NCBI RefSeq assembly: GCF_013408985.1
Contig: NZ_JACBZT010000001.1
Location: 1,736,001 to 1,800,000, forward strand
Origin: Petropleomorpha daqingensis
GTDB lineage: Bacteria > Actinomycetota > Actinomycetes > Mycobacteriales > Geodermatophilaceae
Length of the DNA stretch: 64,000 nt
Direction of reading: 5' to 3'
Part shown: positions 17,444-25,967 of the stretch, piece by piece
How positions within the stretch are numbered: position 1 is the stretch's first letter
Layout of the letters: the number at the start of each line of letters is the position of its first letter
The notes under the pieces: model-generated
Database searches by the model: none
Seen by the model: the letters and a program-made list of their open reading frames with translations, nothing else
Told to the model about the DNA's origin: nothing
Position numbers and translations under genes: made by a program

Positions 17444-17526
17444 GGGCAAGTGGCGGAATGGCAGACGCGCACGGTTCAGGTCCGTGTGTCCGAAAGGACG
17501 TGGGGGTTCAACTCCCCCCTTGCCCA
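17444..17526 (+). tRNA. tRNA-Leu (anticodon CAG)
   Basis: An 83-nt class II tRNA. The acceptor arm GGGCAAG pairs with CTTGCCC, discriminator A at 17526. The anticodon stem CACGG/CCGTG encloses loop TTCAGGT with CAG at 17477-17479. The variable arm is TGTCCGAAAGGACG and the T arm is GGGGGTTCAACTCCCCC. The 3' end is 1 nt from the stop of the convergent lipoprotein gene. Confidence 0.96.
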
Positions 17527-17527
17527 C

Positions 17528-18058
17528 TCAGGACGAGTGCTCGACCAGTCGGTCGGGCCGCACGCCCTCGTAGGTGCGGATCGGCACCGAGAGGGTCACC
17601 GCGCCGGCGTCGCGGAACTCGAACGTCACCGGGACGCTGAAGCCGCTGCGCAAGGTCTCGCGCAGCTGGGTCAGCTCCAGGTGCGCCCCGGTGACCTCCC
17701 GCAGCACGGCCACCCCACCGGCGGGCACGGCCACGTCGAGCCGCTCCTCCGCCGCGCCGTCGCCGTCCCGGAACACGACCTTCTCGGCCACGGCGGTCTC
17801 GGCGCCGGTGAGCACGTCGTCGTCCTGACCGTCGTTCGCCACCGTCAGCAGGAGCGCGGCGGTGTCCCCGGCGAGGTGCGTGCTGCCGCGCGGACCGGGC
17901 GAGGCGATGGAGACGCTGAGCAGCCGCAGGTCGCCCACCCGCCCGTCCACGCTGTCCAGCCCGATCCGGGCGCGCTCGAGGTCGGTCGTGCCCGACTGGA
18001 CGCCGCAGCCGGCGGTCAGGACGACGGTGAGCAGGACAGCTGCTCCGATGCGGTGCAT
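17528..18058 (-). CDS. LpqE-like lipoprotein (copper-chaperone-like fold)
   Basis: A 176-residue exported lipoprotein with signal peptide and lipobox LTAGC (Cys about residue 18). The mature part resembles actinobacterial LpqE: a strand-rich domain with DLRLLSVSI near the start, ALLLTVANDGQDDDVLTGAE in the middle, then VTFEFRDAGAVTLSVPI at the end. LpqE-like proteins are related to the PCu(A)C copper chaperone fold, but the Met/His copper ligands are not evident here, so metal binding is uncertain. Confidence 0.75.
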   Translation of the reverse strand: MHRIGAAVLLTVVLTAGCGVQSGTTDLERARIGLDSVDGRVGDLRLLSVSIASPGPRGSTHLAGDTAALLLTVANDGQDDDVLTGAETAVAEKVVFRDGDGAAEERLDVAVPAGGVAVLREVTGAHLELTQLRETLRSGFSVPVTFEFRDAGAVTLSVPIRTYEGVRPDRLVEHSS

Positions 18059-18070
18059 GCCGACCCCCGG

Positions 18071-19552
18071 TCAGATCGCGATGAAACCGGTCGCGAGGCC
18101 GACCACGCCGGTGATCCCGCCGCCGACGATCACGGCGCAGAGCACGACCTCGGTCGGCGTGAACAGCCGTCGGCCGCGCTCGCTGCGCGCCTTGACGTAC
18201 AGCAGCGTGGCGGGGGCCAGGAGCACCGTCGCCAGCAGCAGGAACTCCAGGCCGGCGGCGTCGAAGAGGAACAGCGTGTAGGCGGTGGCGATCCCCGCGA
18301 AGACCGCCTCCTTGCGCCGGGTCCTGCGGTCCACGTCCTCGTAGGCCTCGCCGGTCAGGCAGAGCTTCAGCGCGTACGCGGCGGCGAGGAAGTACGGGAT
18401 CAGCGCGAGGCTGGTCGACAGGTCGAGCATGAAGTTCAGCGCGTCGGTCAGCACGAGGGTCGCGCCCAGCAGCGCCTGGATCGCCAGCGAGGTCACGACG
18501 AGCGCGGTGATCGGCGTCTTCTGGTCGTTCTCCCTGCCGAGGAAGGCGGGGAAGTCCTCGTTGCGGGCCGGGATGTACATCACCTCGGCAGCCATCAGCG
18601 TCCAGGCCAGGTAGGCGCCGAGGACCGAGACGATGACGGCGATGCTGATGAACCAGCGGCCCCAGTCGCCGACGACGGACTCGAAGACGCCGATCATGGA
18701 CGGCTGGCGGGTGGTGGCGAGCTCCGGCTGCGGCAGCACCGAGTAGCTCGACAGCGTCACCAGGGCGAAGACCGCCAGCACGCTGAGGAACCCGAGCACG
18801 GTCGCCCGGCCGACGTCCTCGCGGCGCTTGGCGTAGCGGGAGTAGACGCTCGCCCCCTCGATGCCGATGAAGACGAACGTCGTGATGAGCATGGTGTTGC
18901 GCACCTGCTCGTTCAGGTTGCCGAGGTCGCCGTAGCCGGTGGCGATCCAGTTGTCGGAGAAGACGCCGGCGTCGAAGGCGAAGAACAGCACGACGATGAA
19001 GACCAGGATCGGCAGGATCTTGAAGACCGTGACGATCCGGTTGATGACGGCGGCGTCCCGGACCCCGCGCGCGATCAGGTAGTGGAAGAACCAGACGCCG
19101 GCGGTGCCGAGCGCGACGGCGAGGACCGTGTCGCCGTCGCCGAACGCGGGGAAGAACGCGCCGATGGTCGCGCTGATGAACACCCAGTAGAAGGTGTTGC
19201 CGGCGACCGCGCTGGCCCAGAAGCCGATCGCGGAGTTGAAGCCGACGTAGTCGCCGAAGCCGGCCTTGGCGTAGATGAAGACCCCGGAGTCCAGGTCCGG
19301 CTTGCGGATGGCCAGGGTCTGGAACACGAAGGCGAGCATCAGCATCCCGGTGCCCGCGACCGCCCACGCGATCAGCGACCCGAGGATGCCGGTGGCCACG
19401 CCGAAGCGGGCGGGCAGCGAGAAGACCCCCGCGCCGACCATGCTGCCGACCACCAGCCCGGTCAGCGTGGGCAGGCTCATCGTCCCCGGCGTCGTGACCG
19501 GGGCCTCGGCCGCCAGCTCGCTGACCCGCGGGGGCGGGACCGTGTCGACCAT
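18071..19552 (-). CDS. arcD: Arginine/ornithine (basic amino acid) antiporter, APC superfamily
   Basis: A 493-residue membrane transporter with about 12-13 helices. The opening helix carries GLVVGSMVGAGVFSLPARFG, the substrate-binding signature of the APA family, and GIEGASVYSRYAKRREDVGR is the basic-amino-acid antiporter loop. It is the last gene of a minus-strand unit beginning with arcA. The expected role is to import arginine in exchange for ornithine or citrulline produced by the deiminase pathway. The ATG is at 19552, 20 nt after the SHOCT gene. Confidence 0.9.
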   Translation of the reverse strand: MVDTVPPPRVSELAAEAPVTTPGTMSLPTLTGLVVGSMVGAGVFSLPARFGVATGILGSLIAWAVAGTGMLMLAFVFQTLAIRKPDLDSGVFIYAKAGFGDYVGFNSAIGFWASAVAGNTFYWVFISATIGAFFPAFGDGDTVLAVALGTAGVWFFHYLIARGVRDAAVINRIVTVFKILPILVFIVVLFFAFDAGVFSDNWIATGYGDLGNLNEQVRNTMLITTFVFIGIEGASVYSRYAKRREDVGRATVLGFLSVLAVFALVTLSSYSVLPQPELATTRQPSMIGVFESVVGDWGRWFISIAVIVSVLGAYLAWTLMAAEVMYIPARNEDFPAFLGRENDQKTPITALVVTSLAIQALLGATLVLTDALNFMLDLSTSLALIPYFLAAAYALKLCLTGEAYEDVDRRTRRKEAVFAGIATAYTLFLFDAAGLEFLLLATVLLAPATLLYVKARSERGRRLFTPTEVVLCAVIVGGGITGVVGLATGFIAI

Positions 19553-19572
19553 CGTGACCTCCTCCCGTCCGG

Positions 19573-19782
19573 TCAGGGGGCCAGCAGCCGGGCCTGGTAG
19601 GTGGCGAACTCCTCGTCGGTGAGCAGGCCGACCTGGCGGAGCTCTGCCAGCTTGGTCAGCTGGACCTCCACGCTCGCCGCCGCGGTCACCGCGGGCGGTC
19701 CCTGCGGAGGCGCCGCAGGCACCGGCGCCGCGGTGCCCAGCAGGCTCGGTCCGCTGCGCCCCCGGCCCTGCGCGGACCTCAT
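19573..19782 (-). CDS. SHOCT-domain small protein
   Basis: A 69-residue protein: a basic, low-complexity Pro/Ala-rich N-terminal half, then a C-terminal SHOCT motif (QLTKLAELRQVGLLTDEEFA followed by TYQARLLAP). SHOCT domains are short oligomerisation helices found at protein termini. The ATG overlaps the stop of the DUF6325 gene (ATGA), and the gene lies between arcA and arcD, so coexpression is expected. Function unknown. Confidence 0.82.
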   Translation of the reverse strand: MRSAQGRGRSGPSLLGTAAPVPAAPPQGPPAVTAAASVEVQLTKLAELRQVGLLTDEEFATYQARLLAP

Positions 19783-20213
19783 GCCGACGCCCCTGCCAGC
19801 GGGGCCCGGTGCAGCGCGGGGTCCACCCGTTCGGTCGGCACCCGGTCGTAGGCCGACAGGACGCCGCCGGCCCGGCGCACCGAGTCGGCGAACGCCGCGG
19901 CCCACCGGTTCTCCCAGACCAGCACGAGCGTGGTCGTGCCGGGCGCCAGGCTGGCCGCGATGGCGATCAGGTCGTCGTCGCTGAGCAGCTCGAGGACGTC
20001 GCCGTCGAGGTCGTCGAAGGCCTGCACGCCCTCGGTCTCCAGCTCCGACTCCGTCATCACGCCGTCGGCGTCCTTGTGCAGCACGGCCGCGTCCAGCAGG
20101 CGGACGGTGCCGGGATCGACCAGTTCCTTGAGCGGCGGTACCACCCGGGCGTCGAGGGAGCTGCCGGGGAAGGTGAGCGCCACCCACTCCACCGGGCCGA
20201 CGGGCTGTTCCAC
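19779..20213 (-). CDS. DUF6325 family protein
   Basis: A 144-residue protein starting at GTG 20213 with AGGAGAAGG upstream. It opens MEQPVGPVEWVALTFPGSSL, has an acidic middle (DDLDGDVLELLSDDDLIAIA), a predicted helix-strand APGTTTLVLVWENRWAAAFA, then RAGGVLSAYDRVP. This matches the DUF6325 (DUF1269-like) family, often encoded beside SHOCT proteins. The function is unknown. The placement between arcA and arcD hints at an accessory role in the arginine deiminase operon. Confidence 0.8.
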   Translation of the reverse strand: MEQPVGPVEWVALTFPGSSLDARVVPPLKELVDPGTVRLLDAAVLHKDADGVMTESELETEGVQAFDDLDGDVLELLSDDDLIAIAASLAPGTTTLVLVWENRWAAAFADSVRRAGGVLSAYDRVPTERVDPALHRAPLAGASA

Positions 20214-20227
20214 GAGGCCTTCTCCTC

Positions 20228-21511
20228 TCAGAAGTCGACGGGGTCGCGGATGATCGGGCAGGTCATGCAGTGGCCGCCACCCCGGCCCCGCCCGAGCTCG
20301 GCGCCCACGATGGGCAGCACCTCGACCCCGGCCCGGCGCAGCACGTCGTTGGTCTGGGTGTTGCGGTCGTAGGCGAAGACGACGCCCGGCGCGACGGCGA
20401 CGACGTTGTTGCCGGAGTCCCACTGCTGCCGCTCGTTGGCGTAGGCGTCGCCGCCGGTGCCGAGCACGCGCAACTGCGGAAGGCCCAGGGCCTCGGCGAC
20501 GACGTCCGGGAACCGCCGGTCCTTCTCGTCGGTGACCTCCACCGGCTCCTTGTCGCCCGGCCGCAGGCTGAAGGTGTGCAGCCCGTCGACGATCTCGAAG
20601 TAGGCGGTGGCGAGGTCGCGGTCGGCGAAGGTGAACACGGTGTCCAGGTGCATCGCCGCGCGCAGCTTCGGCATGCCGGCGACGATCACCCTGCTCGCCC
20701 CGCCCGCGGCGAACAGGGCCGCGGCGACCTGGGTGATGGCCTGCCGCGACGTCCGCTCGCTCATGCCGATGAGCACCACGCCGTTGCCGATCGGCATGAC
20801 GTCGCCGCCCTCGAGCGTGGCCAGGCCCCAGTCCTGCTCCGGGTCGCCCCACCACACGGTGGAGCCGACGAAGTCCGGGTGGAAGGAGTAGAGCGCCTTC
20901 ATCAGCAGCGTCTCGTCGTGGCGGGCCGGCCAGAACAGCGGGTTGAGCGTGAGGCCGCCGTAGAGCCAGCAGGTGGTGTCCCGCGTGTAGAGCGTGTTGG
21001 GCAGCGGTGGCATCAGGTACTCGCGCACGCCCGTGGACTCGCGGGCCAGCGCGAGGTAGTCCGGCCGGAAGTCGTCGGGCAGGTCCGTGGTGGCCAGGCC
21101 GCCGACGAGGAACTCGGCGAGCCGCCGGTCCTCCAGGCCCTGCAGGAACTCGCGGGTCGCGTCGACCAGGCCGATCCCCACCTCGTTGGCGGTGATCTTG
21201 CGGTCCAGCAGCCAGTCCCTCGCCTCGGGGATCGCCATGGTCTCGGCGAGCAGGTCGTGCAGCTCGACCACCTCGATCTCGCGCTCGCGCATCACCTGGA
21301 CGAACTCGGCGTGGTCGCGGCGGGCGTTGTCCACCCACAGCACGTCGTCGAAGAGCAGGTCGTCGCAGTTGCGCGGGGTCAGCCGCTCGTGGGCCAGTCC
21401 CGGCGCGCAGACCAGCACCTTGCGCAGGACGCCGACCTCCGAGTGCACGCCGTATGCCGCGGACGTGCGGGGCGGGATCGCCGTGGGCGGGGCGACGGTC
21501 GTGGTCGTCAT
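20228..21511 (-). CDS. arcA: Arginine deiminase
   Basis: A 427-residue enzyme that hydrolyses arginine to citrulline and ammonia. The start is ATG 21511 behind GGGAGGTG. Conserved features are the N-terminal [16 protein letters not shown], the substrate loop [12 protein letters not shown], the general His in [16 protein letters not shown], and the nucleophile Cys415 in [14 protein letters not shown]. Length matches the family. It heads the operon arcA - DUF6325 - SHOCT - arcD. Neither ornithine carbamoyltransferase nor carbamate kinase is present here, so ATP yield would depend on genes elsewhere. Confidence 0.96.
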   Translation of the reverse strand: MTTTTVAPPTAIPPRTSAAYGVHSEVGVLRKVLVCAPGLAHERLTPRNCDDLLFDDVLWVDNARRDHAEFVQVMREREIEVVELHDLLAETMAIPEARDWLLDRKITANEVGIGLVDATREFLQGLEDRRLAEFLVGGLATTDLPDDFRPDYLALARESTGVREYLMPPLPNTLYTRDTTCWLYGGLTLNPLFWPARHDETLLMKALYSFHPDFVGSTVWWGDPEQDWGLATLEGGDVMPIGNGVVLIGMSERTSRQAITQVAAALFAAGGASRVIVAGMPKLRAAMHLDTVFTFADRDLATAYFEIVDGLHTFSLRPGDKEPVEVTDEKDRRFPDVVAEALGLPQLRVLGTGGDAYANERQQWDSGNNVVAVAPGVVFAYDRNTQTNDVLRRAGVEVLPIVGAELGRGRGGGHCMTCPIIRDPVDF

Positions 21512-21573
21512 CGGCGCACCTCCCGAGAAAGGGAGGGACCACGACAGCAGCACGGGAACCGGGCAGTCCTCAT

Positions 21574-21593
21574 CCGCCGAGGGTGATCGGCGG
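21574..21593. promoter_or_regulatory. Inverted repeat in arcA divergent promoter gap
   Basis: CCGCCGA (21574-21580) and TCGGCGG (21587-21593) form a perfect inverted repeat with a 6-nt spacer in the 120-nt gap between arcA (-) and the small Cys/His protein gene (+). It may be an operator or a leader hairpin. No known regulator consensus was matched. Confidence 0.3.
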
Positions 21594-21631
21594 GGGTTCG
21601 AACCGGCCGGGGGACCGCCGATGAGAGAGGC

Positions 21632-21949
21632 ATGCGCTCTCGGGTCGTCACCGCTCTCGTCGTCACCGCCGCCGGGCTGACCGTCTCGGCCGCACTCCGC
21701 CGCATCCGCGGCCGCCGGGCCGGTGCGCCCGCGGTCTCGGCACCGGCCGTCCAGGCCCCGGTCGTGCCGGTCGTCGAGCGCGACGCCGTCATCCTGCCGT
21801 TCCCCCGCCCGGCCGTCGCGCCGCAGCCCGCGCAGCCGGCCGCGCCGGCCCGCTGCGGCGACAGCGGTGGCCGCACCAAGGCCGGCGCGCCGTGCGCCGC
21901 CCGGGCGACCGCCGGTGGCCGCTGCCACCACCACCGGCTGGCCGCCTGA
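21632..21949 (+). CDS. Small membrane protein with C-terminal Cys/His motif
   Basis: A 105-residue protein with GAGAGAGG just before the ATG. A single N-terminal hydrophobic helix ([18 protein letters not shown]) is followed by basic residues, a Pro/Ala/Val linker, and a compact tail: [20 protein letters not shown] then [11 protein letters not shown]. The Cys-x13-Cys-x8-Cys-His-His-His spacing suggests metal binding, resembling the RCG-TKAG-PC-GGRC-HH tails found in other small actinobacterial proteins. Function unknown. It lies divergent from arcA. Confidence 0.65.
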   Translation: MRSRVVTALVVTAAGLTVSAALRRIRGRRAGAPAVSAPAVQAPVVPVVERDAVILPFPRPAVAPQPAQPAAPARCGDSGGRTKAGAPCAARATAGGRCHHHRLAA

Positions 21950-22001
21950 TCCCACGGCCTCCGGGGTTCCCCGGGGGTCGTCCGCGGTCGAGAATGCGGC
22001 G

Positions 22002-24593
22002 GTGCCGCTGCTCGAACGCGCTGCCTTCCTCGCGTCGCTCGCGCAGCACGCCGCGGAGGCGCGCGCGGGCGACGGCCGGCTGGTGCTGGTCTCCGGCGAG
22101 GCCGGGGTCGGCAAGACCGCGCTGGTCGAGCAGCTCGAGGCCGAGCTGCCCGACGCGGAGTGGGCCTGGAGCGCCTGCGACGGCCTGTTCACACCGCGCC
22201 CGCTCGGGCCGCTGTTCGATCTCGCCGAGCGCCTGGGCGGGGAGCTGCGCGCGGCCGCGGCCGGCGGTGCGGACCGCGACGCGCTCTTCGCGACCCTGCT
22301 GCGGCAGCTGAGCGCCGCCGCCGGTCACCTGCGGGTGGTCGTCGTCGAGGACGTGCACTGGGCCGACGAGGCCACGCTCGATCTGCTGCGATACGTCGGG
22401 CGCCGGTTGCGCGGCCTGCCCGTGCTGCTGGTCGCCACGTTCCGGGACGACGGGCTGGCTCCCGACCACCCGCTCCGGGTCGTGCTGGGGTTCCTCGCCA
22501 CCCAGCGGACGACGCGCCGCCTGGCCCTGCCGCCGCTGTCCGAGGCCGCCGTCGACTCCCTCGCCGCCGCCTCGCCGGTCGCACCCGACGAGCTGTTCCG
22601 GCTCACCGGGGGCAACCCCTTCTTCGTCACCGAGGTGCTCGCGGCCGGCGGCGGGGCGCTGCCGGTGTCGGCGCGGGAGGCCGTGCTCGCCCGGGTCGCC
22701 CGCCTGGACGCCGGCGCCCGGCGGCTGGTCGAGTACGCGGCCCTGGCCGGTGCGCGGATCGACCCGCCGCTGCTGGAGCGCCTGGTGCCCGACGCGGCGG
22801 CCGGGCTGGAGGCCGGCCTGGCCGGCGGCGTCCTCACCGCGGACGAGGCCGGGCTGCGGTTCCGGCACGAGATCTCCCGCCTCGCGGTGGCCGACGCCGT
22901 CCCGGCGCACCGGCGCGGCCGGATGCACGCCGACCTGCTCGAGGCGCTGCACGAGATCGGCTCGGAGGACGACGCCCGGCTCGCCCACCACGCCGAGGGT
23001 GCGGGCAACGCCATCGCCGTCGTCGTCCACGCCCCGCGGGCCGCGCGGAAGGCCGCCGCGCTGGCCTCCCACCGCGAGGCGGTCGCGCAGTACGAGCGGG
23101 CGCTGCGCTTCGCCACCCACCTGGACCCGGCCGCGCAGGCGGCGCTGTGGGACGGGCTGGGCTACGAGACCTCGCTGGTCGACCGCTGGGCCGACTCGGC
23201 CGCCGCCCGGCAGGCGGCCCTGCCGCTCTGGCGGTGGGTGGGCGACCGGACGCGCGAGGGCGACAGCCTGCGGGCGCTGTCCCGCGCGCTCTACCGGCTC
23301 TGCCGCGGCGCGGAGGCGGAGGAGGCCGCGCAGGAGGCGCTGGTCGTGCTGTCGGCGCAGTCGCCGGCGGGGCCGGAGCTGGCCTGGGCGCACGCCAACC
23401 TGGCCGTCCAGCAGATGCTGCACCGGCGGCTGGACTCCTCGATCGTGCTCGCCCGGCAGGGGCAGCAGCTGGCCGAGCGGCTGGGCGACGCGACGATCCT
23501 CAGCGACGCGCTCAACTCCGAGGCCTGCGCGACGGCGTTCTCCCGGCGGGAGTGGCGCCCGACCATGCTCCGCGCGCTGGAGGTCGCCGTCGAGGCGGAC
23601 CGCGAGGAGCAGGCCGGCCGGGCGTACGCCAACCTGCACGGGTTGTCCTGCGCCGAGCGGCGCTACGGGGACGCCGACCGCTGGTTCACCGAGGGCGTGG
23701 CCTACTGCGACGACCACGACGTCGCCACGTTCGGCACGTGCCTGCGCGGCGAGCGGACCAACTGGCTGGACCAGCGGGGACGCTGGGACGAGGCGGTCGC
23801 GCTGTCGACGGCGCTGCTGGCCGACCCGGTGATCTCACCGGTCAACCGGATCAACCCGCTGATCAGCCTGGGCCGGATCCGCGCGCGGCGCGGCGAGGCC
23901 GAGGCGGCGGCCGACCTCGACGAGGCCGCGCGGCTGGCCGACGGCACGGGGGAGCCGGACTGGATCGCCCAGGCCCGGCTCGCCCGCGCGGAGGCGGCCT
24001 GGCTGACCGACCAGCCGCAGGCGGCGGCGGACGAGCTGGCCCGCGTGGCGGAGGTGGCCGACCGCTGCGACCCCTGGGTCCGCGGGGCGGTCGCGGTCTG
24101 GCGTTCCCGCCTTGGCCGGGCGGGGGAGCCGGCCGCCGGGCTGCCCGAGCCGCGCGCCCTCGAGCTGGCCGGCGATCCGCAGGGCGCCGCCGCGGCCTGG
24201 CGCGCGGTGGGCTGCCCGTACGAGGCGGGCCTGGCGCTTGCCGGGTCCGACGACGAGGCGGCGCTGCGCGAGGCGCTCGCCGTCTTCGACGAGCTGGGGG
24301 CGCTGGTGCCGGCCCGGCGGACGCGGCGGCTGATGCGCCGGCGCGGGCTCACCGGCGTCCCGGTCGGCCCGCGGGCGGCGACCCGCCAGCACCGGCTGGG
24401 GCTGACCCGCCGCGAGCAGGAGGTCCTGGCCCTCGTCGCGGCCGGGCTGCCCAACGGCGACATCTCCCGGCGGCTGTTCATCTCCCAGCGGACGGTCGAC
24501 CACCACGTCTCCGCGCTGCTGACCAAGATGGGCGTCGCCTCGCGCACCGCCGCGGCCCGGGAGGCCGAGCGGCTGGGGCTGCTCGACGCCTGA
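22002..24593 (+). CDS. Large ATP-binding LuxR-family transcriptional regulator (LAL type)
   Basis: An 863-residue STAND/LAL regulator. The GTG start at 22002 gives [15 protein letters not shown]. An AAA-type ATPase region (about 1-330) has Walker [11 protein letters not shown] and Walker [13 protein letters not shown] long TPR-like helical sensor fills about 380-780, and the C-terminal LuxR helix-turn-helix is [20 protein letters not shown] followed by [23 protein letters not shown] proteins bind a ligand or partner through the helical part and activate nearby promoters on ATP binding. The genes just downstream (two small peptides and DUF4242) are the likeliest targets; inducer unknown. Confidence 0.93.
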   Translation: MPLLERAAFLASLAQHAAEARAGDGRLVLVSGEAGVGKTALVEQLEAELPDAEWAWSACDGLFTPRPLGPLFDLAERLGGELRAAAAGGADRDALFATLLRQLSAAAGHLRVVVVEDVHWADEATLDLLRYVGRRLRGLPVLLVATFRDDGLAPDHPLRVVLGFLATQRTTRRLALPPLSEAAVDSLAAASPVAPDELFRLTGGNPFFVTEVLAAGGGALPVSAREAVLARVARLDAGARRLVEYAALAGARIDPPLLERLVPDAAAGLEAGLAGGVLTADEAGLRFRHEISRLAVADAVPAHRRGRMHADLLEALHEIGSEDDARLAHHAEGAGNAIAVVVHAPRAARKAAALASHREAVAQYERALRFATHLDPAAQAALWDGLGYETSLVDRWADSAAARQAALPLWRWVGDRTREGDSLRALSRALYRLCRGAEAEEAAQEALVVLSAQSPAGPELAWAHANLAVQQMLHRRLDSSIVLARQGQQLAERLGDATILSDALNSEACATAFSRREWRPTMLRALEVAVEADREEQAGRAYANLHGLSCAERRYGDADRWFTEGVAYCDDHDVATFGTCLRGERTNWLDQRGRWDEAVALSTALLADPVISPVNRINPLISLGRIRARRGEAEAAADLDEAARLADGTGEPDWIAQARLARAEAAWLTDQPQAAADELARVAEVADRCDPWVRGAVAVWRSRLGRAGEPAAGLPEPRALELAGDPQGAAAAWRAVGCPYEAGLALAGSDDEAALREALAVFDELGALVPARRTRRLMRRRGLTGVPVGPRAATRQHRLGLTRREQEVLALVAAGLPNGDISRRLFISQRTVDHHVSALLTKMGVASRTAAAREAERLGLLDA

Positions 24594-24597
24594 AACC

Positions 24598-24652
24598 TGG
24601 GCACCGGCGCGCGCGAATCTGGGCACCGCTCGCCGATCCGGGCTCCTGCCCA
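24598..24652 (+). promoter_or_regulatory. Repeated TGGGCA motifs upstream of the peptide/DUF4242 genes
   Basis: CTGGGCACCG occurs twice as a direct repeat (24597-24606 and 24619-24628), 22 bp apart, about two helical turns. An inverted TGCCCA follows at 24647-24652. This is the only spacer between the LAL regulator and its downstream genes, so the repeats are candidate binding sites for the LAL protein. Confidence 0.45.
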
Positions 24653-24706
24653 TCGTTCCTAGCGTCGGTCGCGTCCCTTTCCGACGCGAGAGATCGAGGG
24701 TCCGAC

Positions 24707-24877
24707 ATGAGCCTCCGGTGGTTCATCGCAGCAGGCGCCGCGCTGCTCGTCCTGGCCGGCGTCCTGGTGGCTCTGGTCGTCTCCGGTCCGTCGTCGGCGT
24801 CCGAGCCGGCCCCGGCCCCGCACACGACGACGATCGAGAACCACTGCACCGGGATCAGCCGCGACAAGCCCTGCTGA
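24707..24877 (+). CDS. Short membrane-anchored peptide with C-x7-P-C terminus (copy 1)
   Basis: A 56-residue predicted protein. It consists of one N-terminal hydrophobic helix (WFIAAGAALLVLAGVLVALVV), a Ser/Pro/Ala linker, and a short extracytoplasmic tail HTTTIENHCTGISRDKPC that ends on Cys. The tail has two Cys ten positions apart inclusive, with Pro before the last. The same pattern closes the peptide encoded at 25166-25381. Function unknown; a disulfide loop or a processed extracellular peptide are possibilities. No homologous family was recognised. Confidence 0.65.
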   Translation: MSLRWFIAAGAALLVLAGVLVALVVSGPSSASEPAPAPHTTTIENHCTGISRDKPC

Positions 24878-24912
24878 TGCGTCGACCTTCCCCAACCCGA
24901 GGAGCAGTCCCC

Positions 24913-25164
24913 ATGCCGTTGTTCATGGACGTCCACCGCATCGACGGCGGAGCCACCCTGGACGCCGTCGCCCAGGCCCACCAGGCCGACCTGGAGGTGC
25001 AGGGCGGGCACGACGTGTCCTACCTGCGCTACTGGGTCGACGAGCCGGCGGGCACGATCTTCTGCCTGGTCGAGGCCCCGTCCGCCGAGGCGGCGGCCAC
25101 CGTGCACCGCGAGGCGCACGGCCTCGTCGCCGACGAGATCCACGAGGTCCGGGAAGGGGCGTGA
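24913..25164 (+). CDS. DUF4242 (SCO4226-like nickel-binding) protein
   Basis: An 83-residue ferredoxin-like-fold protein. It opens MPLFMDVHRIDGGATLDAVA and contains VSYLRYWVDEPAGTIFCLVE and AAATVHREAHGLVADEIHEV. These match DUF4242, whose Streptomyces member SCO4226 binds nickel; several His and the FCLVEAP strand are conserved features of the family. The start is ATG 24913 after GAGGAG. The gene lies between two tiny membrane peptides, 35 nt after the first and 1 nt before the start of the second, downstream of a LAL regulator. Confidence 0.85.
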   Translation: MPLFMDVHRIDGGATLDAVAQAHQADLEVQGGHDVSYLRYWVDEPAGTIFCLVEAPSAEAAATVHREAHGLVADEIHEVREGA

Positions 25165-25165
25165 G

Positions 25166-25381
25166 ATGTCGTCGTCCGTGCGCCTGCCCCGTCCGTTCCG
25201 CTCGCCCCCGCAGCGGGCGCTCGTCGCGGCCGCGTTCGTGCTGCTCACCGCGGCCGTCGTCGTCCTGACCCTGCTGCTGGTGCGGACGCCGTCGGCGGCC
25301 GCGCCCCCGCCCGTGCCCACCCACTCGCTGCAGATGGTGTCCGACGAGTGCTACGAGGCGGGTCCGGCCACTCCCTGCTGA
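25166..25381 (+). CDS. Short membrane-anchored peptide with C-x7-P-C terminus (copy 2)
   Basis: A 71-residue predicted protein. It has a basic N-terminus, one hydrophobic helix (ALVAAAFVLLTAAVVVLTLL), a Pro/Ala linker, and the tail HSLQMVSDECYEAGPATPC. Like the peptide at 24707-24877, it ends C-x7-P-C with a His about ten residues before the first Cys. The ATG is 1 nt after the DUF4242 stop, so the two are almost certainly cotranslated. Function unknown. Confidence 0.65.
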   Translation: MSSSVRLPRPFRSPPQRALVAAAFVLLTAAVVVLTLLLVRTPSAAAPPPVPTHSLQMVSDECYEAGPATPC

Positions 25382-25402
25382 GGGCCCACCGGGTCCGCGC
25401 CG

Positions 25403-25876
25403 TCAGACGCGGTTGTGCGGGCGGTGGTGGCGGCGGGACCGTCCGCCACCGCCGCCCAGCGTCTGGGCCAGCAGCACCGCGCCCCACGGGCCGATCACCC
25501 AGATCGGCCAGAAGTAGAGGAACGCCCCGGCCGACAGGCAGGTGATCAGCCAGATCGCGGTGACGATGATCGCCGTGCTCAGCCAGCTGCCCCACACCGC
25601 CCGGCGCCAGGGGGCGGCCGTCCACGAGCCGCCCCAGGGCGCAGGACCGCACGGACCCGCGGCAGCGGGCCGCGGAGCCGGCCGGTAGGTCGGGCGCTCC
25701 GACGGGAGGTCGCGGGTGAGCTCGGACAGCTCGCCGTAGGTCTTCGCCGAGTAGGCCCGCGCCACGCGCTCCTCGTACTCGGCCACGCTCAGCCGGCCCG
25801 CGGTCATGTGCTCGCCGAGTCGACTGGCCACGGCCTCGCGGTCGGTGTCGGCAGCGCGCATCTGGGGGTCGGGCAT
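25403..25876 (-). CDS. DUF1707 (SHOCT-like) and 2TM-domain protein
   Basis: A 157-residue membrane protein. Residues 1-60 are the DUF1707 domain (MRAADTDREAVASRLGEHMT, then GRLSVAEYEERVARAY), a short helical module. After a Pro/Ala linker, two membrane helices (GSWLSTAIIVTAIWLITCLS and AFLYFWPIWVIGPWGAVLLA) form the 2TM domain, ending in a Gly/His/Arg tail. Such proteins are common in actinobacteria and of unknown role. The start is ATG 25876; longer in-frame extensions upstream look non-coding. Confidence 0.85.
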   Translation of the reverse strand: MPDPQMRAADTDREAVASRLGEHMTAGRLSVAEYEERVARAYSAKTYGELSELTRDLPSERPTYRPAPRPAAAGPCGPAPWGGSWTAAPWRRAVWGSWLSTAIIVTAIWLITCLSAGAFLYFWPIWVIGPWGAVLLAQTLGGGGGRSRRHHRPHNRV

Positions 25877-25967
25877 GGTCACCGCTCTCCTGGTCCGGGG
25901 AGCTCCAGTCTTCGTCGCCGCAGGCCCGAGCGGCACTGACGAACGTCATCACTTCCGCCGTGAGATC

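Noticed and set aside
19779-21542. A single frame joining the DUF6325 gene to sequence antisense-shifted over arcA
   Set aside because: The upstream part overlaps arcA in another frame with non-protein-like composition; a clear GTG with ribosome site exists at 20213.
24594-24706. Small RNA or riboswitch downstream of the LAL regulator
   Set aside because: The repeats are direct and fit protein binding sites; no conserved riboswitch core or stable fold was seen.
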